NCBI GenBank assembly: GCA_013694685.1
Contig: JACDBY010000207.1
Span: 1-8,187 of the forward strand
Direction: 5' to 3'
Length of the DNA: 8,187 nt
From: Actinomycetota bacterium
Lineage (GTDB): Bacteria > Actinomycetota > Thermoleophilia > Gaiellales > Gaiellaceae
Below the pieces are notes generated by a model. It did not search any database. It was not told the DNA's origin and saw nothing but the letters and a program-made list of their open reading frames with translations. Both the position numbers and the translations under genes were made by a program. Shown piece after piece: positions 5,733-8,187 of this stretch; the stretch's first letter is position 1, and the number at the start of each line of letters is the position of its first letter.

Positions 5733-6563
5733 ATGCTCGTCGACGTCGTCCGGCCAACCGGGCCCTACCGCCTGCGCCTGATGGCGCGGCGCGGAACCTG
5801 GCGCGGTGCGCTGCCGGGCGAGCGGGTCGCGACGGCGTTCCAACGACCGGACGGCCGGGTCGTCGTGCGCGCGCCCGACGAGGAGGGGCTCTCCACGGCG
5901 CGCTTCATGCTCGCGCTCGACGACGACACCACGGCGTTCCACGAGCGCTTCGCGCGTGACCCGCTGCTCGGCCCGTCCGCTCGCGCGCTCCGGGGATACC
6001 GCACGCTGCGCCTCGCGACGGTCACCCAGGCGACAGTGCGGGCGATCTGCGGTCAGCTGATCGAGGCACGACGCGCTCGCGCGATCGAGCGGGAGATCGC
6101 ACGACTTTGCGGCGAGACGGTGGTCACGCGGGAGGCGCTCCGCCGGCTGAGCCCCGTCGAGCTCCGGAGGCTCGGGCTCGCCCAACATCGCGCGTCGGTG
6201 CTCGTCCGGCTCGCCGCGACGATCGACCTGGAGCGGCTCAGGGGGTACCCGTCGTCGGTCGTGGACGACCGCCTGAGCCGCGAGCGCGGCATCGGCGCGT
6301 GGTCGGTCGGCGTCATCGCGCTCGAAGGGCTGGGCCGCTACGACCGAGGGCTCGTCGGAGATCTCTCGCTCGTGAAGCTTCACGCGGCGCTGACGGGACG
6401 CTGGGTCGAGGGCTGGGAGACCGCCGAGCTGCTCGAGCCTTACGGCGAGTGGCAGGGTCTCGCGGGCGAGGTGCTCGTCCTCGGCTGGGCTCGCGGGCTC
6501 GTGCGCGGAGCCTCGACGGATCTCGCGCGCGTCGCTCGCCGTCGCGCACGGCGCGCCGCGTAA
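5733..6563 (+). CDS. DNA-3-methyladenine glycosylase-like HhH-GPD protein (AlkA type)
   Basis: The 276-residue product is a base-excision repair glycosylase of the HhH-GPD superfamily. The N-terminal half (about 1-95) looks like the beta-rich AlkA_N-type region. TVTQATVRAICGQLI (96-110) corresponds to the conserved helix that begins the glycosylase core. The helix-hairpin-helix is around LSRERGIGAWSVGVIALEGLG (181-201), followed by GLVGDLSL (206-213), where D210 aligns with the catalytic Asp. AlkA-type enzymes remove alkylated bases such as 3-methyladenine. The spacing to proC is only 8 nt, so the two may be co-transcribed, but there is no functional link. The C-terminus is Arg/Ala-rich. Family assignment is good; the exact lesion specificity is not known. 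Confidence 0.82.
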   Translation: MLVDVVRPTGPYRLRLMARRGTWRGALPGERVATAFQRPDGRVVVRAPDEEGLSTARFMLALDDDTTAFHERFARDPLLGPSARALRGYRTLRLATVTQATVRAICGQLIEARRARAIEREIARLCGETVVTREALRRLSPVELRRLGLAQHRASVLVRLAATIDLERLRGYPSSVVDDRLSRERGIGAWSVGVIALEGLGRYDRGLVGDLSLVKLHAALTGRWVEGWETAELLEPYGEWQGLAGEVLVLGWARGLVRGASTDLARVARRRARRAA

Positions 6564-6566
6564 GCT
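6561..6566 (+). promoter_or_regulatory. Possible -10 hexamer before proC
   Basis: TAAGCT, which includes the TAA stop of the glycosylase gene, ends 5 nt before the proC ATG at 6572. No Shine-Dalgarno sequence is present in the 8-nt gap. The spacing is one base shorter than for the other candidates, so coupling to the upstream gene is an equally good explanation. Confidence 0.3.
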
Positions 6567-6571
6567 GCGCC

Positions 6572-7396
6572 ATGGCCGTCGACCCCAGGCGCATCGCCGT
6601 GCTCGGTGCGGGGCGGATCGGCGAAGCCCTCATTGCTGGCCTCCTCTCCTCCGGATGGCGTGAGCCGGTCGACATCTCGGCCTCGACCAGGCGAGAGGAA
6701 CGCGGCCTCGAGCTCGCGGAGCGTTACGACATTATTGCCAAAATGGACAATGCTGCAGCGGCGGCGAATGCAGCCCTCGTCGTGGTCGCGGTGAAGCCGC
6801 AGGACATGGATGCACTCCTCACCGAGGTCGGCCCCTCGCTCACGGTGGAGCAGACCGTGCTCACCGTCGCGGCCGCCACGCCGACAGCCGTCGTCGAGCG
6901 ATACCTCGCAGACGGCGTTCCCGTCGTCCGGGCGATGCCGAACACGCCCTCCACCGTCCACGAGGGGATTGCCGGTGTCTGCGCCGGCTCGAGCGCCACG
7001 GAAGCGCATCTCACCCTCGCCGAGGAGGCGCTAGCGCATCTCGGGGCGGTCGTTCGCGTCCCCGAGCGGTCGATGGACGCGGTGACGGCCGTGTCGGGCT
7101 CCGGCCCCGCCTACTTCGCGCTCCTCGCCGAGGCGATGATCGAAGGAGGTCTTCTGCTCGGGCTCTCGCGCGAGATCTCGACGCAGCTCGTCGTGCAGAC
7201 GATGCTCGGCACGGCGAAGCAGCTCCGCGACGAGAAGATGCACCCGGTCGAGCTCCGCGAGATGGTCACCTCACCGGGTGGCACGACGATCGCCGCGATC
7301 CGAGAGCTCGAGTCCGCCGGTGTCCGGGCCGCCTTCCTGAACGCGATCCAGGCGGCCATGACGCGCGCCAAGGAGCTGACCGCCGAGCAGGACTGA
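6572..7396 (+). CDS. proC: Pyrroline-5-carboxylate reductase
   Basis: The 274-residue product has the normal family length. It reduces 1-pyrroline-5-carboxylate to L-proline with NAD(P)H in the cytosol, the last step of proline synthesis. The N-terminal dinucleotide-binding loop is VLGAGRIGEALIAGLL (10-25), with Arg-Ile where Asn-Met or similar is usual. VAVKPQDM (72-79) and RAMPNTP (120-126) follow. The C-terminal helical domain carries the signature VSGSGPAYFALLAEAM (174-189) and SPGGTTIAAI (234-243). The frame is open upstream to 6107, but homology begins at the ATG at 6572, directly after the glycosylase stop. An AT-rich run of unusual codons lies at about 6724-6757. It is convergent with the gene at 8158-7508, with repeat hairpins between them. 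Confidence 0.95.
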   Translation: MAVDPRRIAVLGAGRIGEALIAGLLSSGWREPVDISASTRREERGLELAERYDIIAKMDNAAAAANAALVVVAVKPQDMDALLTEVGPSLTVEQTVLTVAAATPTAVVERYLADGVPVVRAMPNTPSTVHEGIAGVCAGSSATEAHLTLAEEALAHLGAVVRVPERSMDAVTAVSGSGPAYFALLAEAMIEGGLLLGLSREISTQLVVQTMLGTAKQLRDEKMHPVELREMVTSPGGTTIAAIRELESAGVRAAFLNAIQAAMTRAKELTAEQD

Positions 7397-7412
7397 GCGC
7401 ACTCTGTCCCCC

Positions 7413-7516
7413 GTGGTCTGTCTCCGAAGGGGACTGACCCCTGTGCGAGCGCCGCCTTTTGTTGCGAGACGCCTCGCAGATCGCACGGGGGACAGACCCC
7501 TTCGGGGTCAGTCCCC
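7413..7516 (+). repeat. Family A composite palindromic repeat, copy 3
   Basis: GTGGTCTGTCTCC (7413-7425), GAA, GGGGACTGACCCC (7429-7441) form the first hairpin. GGGGACAGACCCC (7488-7500), TTC, GGGGTCAGTCCCC (7504-7516) form the second. Each stem has a mismatch at the central base; the first also has two further substitutions. The spacer between the hairpins (7442-7487) contains a small 5-bp stem, GCGAG/CTCGC. The element fills the gap between the convergent proC and minus-strand gene and could act as a bidirectional transcript 3'-end structure, although no T-run follows. Its last 13-mer overlaps the stop codon of the minus-strand gene. Confidence 0.87.
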
Positions 7517-8158
7517 TGGCAGCAGCGGCGACTCGATCGGCTCGAGCGCGATGCCCCGCTCGCGCCCGAGCGCGTCGAGGACGAGCACGGTGTCCGCGAC
7601 CGGGACGTCCTCGAGAAAGGCGTGGCGCTCCTCGAAGGAGCGAAGGACATCGCGCCGTGCGTCCCGAAACGCCGCCTCGTCGCGGCGGGCGAGCGCCGCG
7701 AGCGACCGACCGACCGACGCCGGCTGGAGACCCTCCTGCACGATCCGCGCCGCCACCGCCGCGGCCTGGTCGTCGCGTCCGAGGACGAGGAGCGCGAGTG
7801 CGGCGCAGTAGCCGGCGATCGGACCTGCGGCCTCGAGCGCACCGGCCGCGAGGGCGCCATCGGCATCGACCCGGGCGCCCGCCACGTCGCCGGCCATGAG
7901 CCGGCAGCGGAGCACGGCGATCGGTCGGCCCCAGCTCGCTGCCGGAGCGGCGCGCCAGCTCGTCTCGTACTCGTCCGCTGCGCGGCGGAGCCACTCCTCG
8001 GCCCCTTCGCGATCCCCGAGCATCGCCGACGCCAGACCGGCAGCCCAGGACGCGCCCGCAATCCCCGCCAGCCGGAAGTCCTCACGACCCTCGGCCGGCG
8101 CCCGGCCCCGTTCGTCGTGCTCGCGGATCGCACGCTCGCGCGTCTCGCCCCAGTCCAT
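7508..8158 (-). CDS. Unrecognised alpha-helical repeat protein (TPR-like)
   Basis: I do not recognise the family securely. The 216-residue product is Ala/Arg/Glu-rich and apparently all helical, with no signal peptide or membrane segment, so it is probably cytosolic. Three successive helix pairs look TPR-like: SWAAGLASAMLGDREGAEEW (37-56) and onward, SWGRPIAVLRCRLMAGDVAG (75-94) and onward, and GYCAALALLVLGRDDQAAAV (116-135) and onward. A fourth around 148-175 is weaker. The A(x)L(x)LGDxxxA pattern is typical of such repeats. Coding is supported by consistent amino-acid composition and a -10-like hexamer 6 nt before the ATG. The last residues (GD) and the stop codon are encoded by a family A repeat half-unit, so the C-terminus may have been altered by the element. 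Confidence 0.7.
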   Translation of the reverse strand: MDWGETRERAIREHDERGRAPAEGREDFRLAGIAGASWAAGLASAMLGDREGAEEWLRRAADEYETSWRAAPAASWGRPIAVLRCRLMAGDVAGARVDADGALAAGALEAAGPIAGYCAALALLVLGRDDQAAAVAARIVQEGLQPASVGRSLAALARRDEAAFRDARRDVLRSFEERHAFLEDVPVADTVLVLDALGRERGIALEPIESPLLPGD

Positions 8159-8164
8159 CGTCCA

Positions 8165-8170
8165 AGTATC
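8165..8170 (-). promoter_or_regulatory. Putative -10 hexamer of a leaderless promoter
   Basis: On the minus strand GATACT (8170-8165) lies exactly 6 nt before the ATG at 8158. It shares four of six bases with TATAAT, and no Shine-Dalgarno sequence intervenes. The -35 region would fall outside the window. Confidence 0.35.
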
Positions 8171-8187
8171 CGGGAACCGCGACCCGG

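Noticed and set aside
5580..6383. N-terminal extension of the minus-strand methyltransferase frame, 268 codons
   Set aside because: It is antisense to the DNA glycosylase gene and would translate the family A repeat. Methyltransferase-like sequence begins only at GTG 5579.
6107..6571. N-terminal extension of the proC frame
   Set aside because: It overlaps the glycosylase gene in another frame and is Arg-rich. ProC homology begins at the dinucleotide-binding loop just after ATG 6572 and gives the normal family length.
5733..7396. DNA glycosylase and proC as part of the glycan system
   Set aside because: They are housekeeping functions in a separate divergent unit with no functional link to the polysaccharide genes; proximity alone is not evidence.
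7413..7441. Classical Rho-independent terminator after proC
   Set aside because: The hairpin is there but no T-run follows on either strand. The same hairpins also occur upstream of genes, so I list it as a repeat with only a possible termination role.
2168..7516. The palindromic repeats as a CRISPR array
   Set aside because: The repeats are scattered kilobases apart, internally palindromic and paired, without regular spacers, and there are no cas genes.

Overview
The window is GC-rich throughout (by eye about 70% G+C). Genes are tightly packed, with 4-8 nt overlaps inside operons, and GTG as well as ATG starts. The gene content, composition and apparently leaderless gene starts suggest a high-GC actinobacterium, possibly one of the deep soil or sediment lineages such as Thermoleophilia. 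That placement is an inference, because there is no rRNA or other marker here.

Left part (1-3601, + strand): a surface-polysaccharide operon. It encodes an O-antigen ligase/polymerase-like membrane protein (91-1458), a class I SAM methyltransferase (1451-2152), an NAD-dependent UDP-hexose/UDP-HexNAc 4-epimerase of the extended SDR type (2265-3212) and a small single-domain cupin (3209-3601).

Middle (3598-5579, - strand): a convergent two-gene operon with the same pairing in the other order, a second SAM methyltransferase (5579-4962) followed by a second ligase/polymerase-like membrane protein (4965-3598). The stop codons of the two convergent operons overlap. The window therefore holds two paired sets of 'polymerase/ligase plus methyltransferase', with the nucleotide-sugar epimerase between them. 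This fits synthesis and decoration of a capsule, exopolysaccharide or cell-wall glycan.

Right part (5733-8158): two housekeeping genes on the + strand, an AlkA-type HhH-GPD DNA glycosylase (5733-6563) and pyrroline-5-carboxylate reductase proC (6572-7396). They converge on an unrecognised helical-repeat protein on the - strand (8158-7508).

The most notable non-coding content is two families of short palindromic repeats. Family A is a composite of two imperfect 13+3/4+13 hairpins about 33-62 bp apart. It occurs three times (2168-2259, 5591-5675, 7413-7516), always with the same order of half-units. Family B is an 18-bp palindrome, seen as an inverted pair at 1-77 and as a single in-frame copy inside the second ligase gene (4753-4777). 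Both look like REP/REPIN-type elements, but no transposase is present in the window. A second recurring signal is a -10-like hexamer placed 5-7 nt before the start codon of every gene that appears to begin a transcript, with no Shine-Dalgarno sequence, which suggests leaderless mRNAs. I see no CRISPR array, tRNA, rRNA or insertion sequence, and apart from the repeats no previously undescribed multi-gene system.
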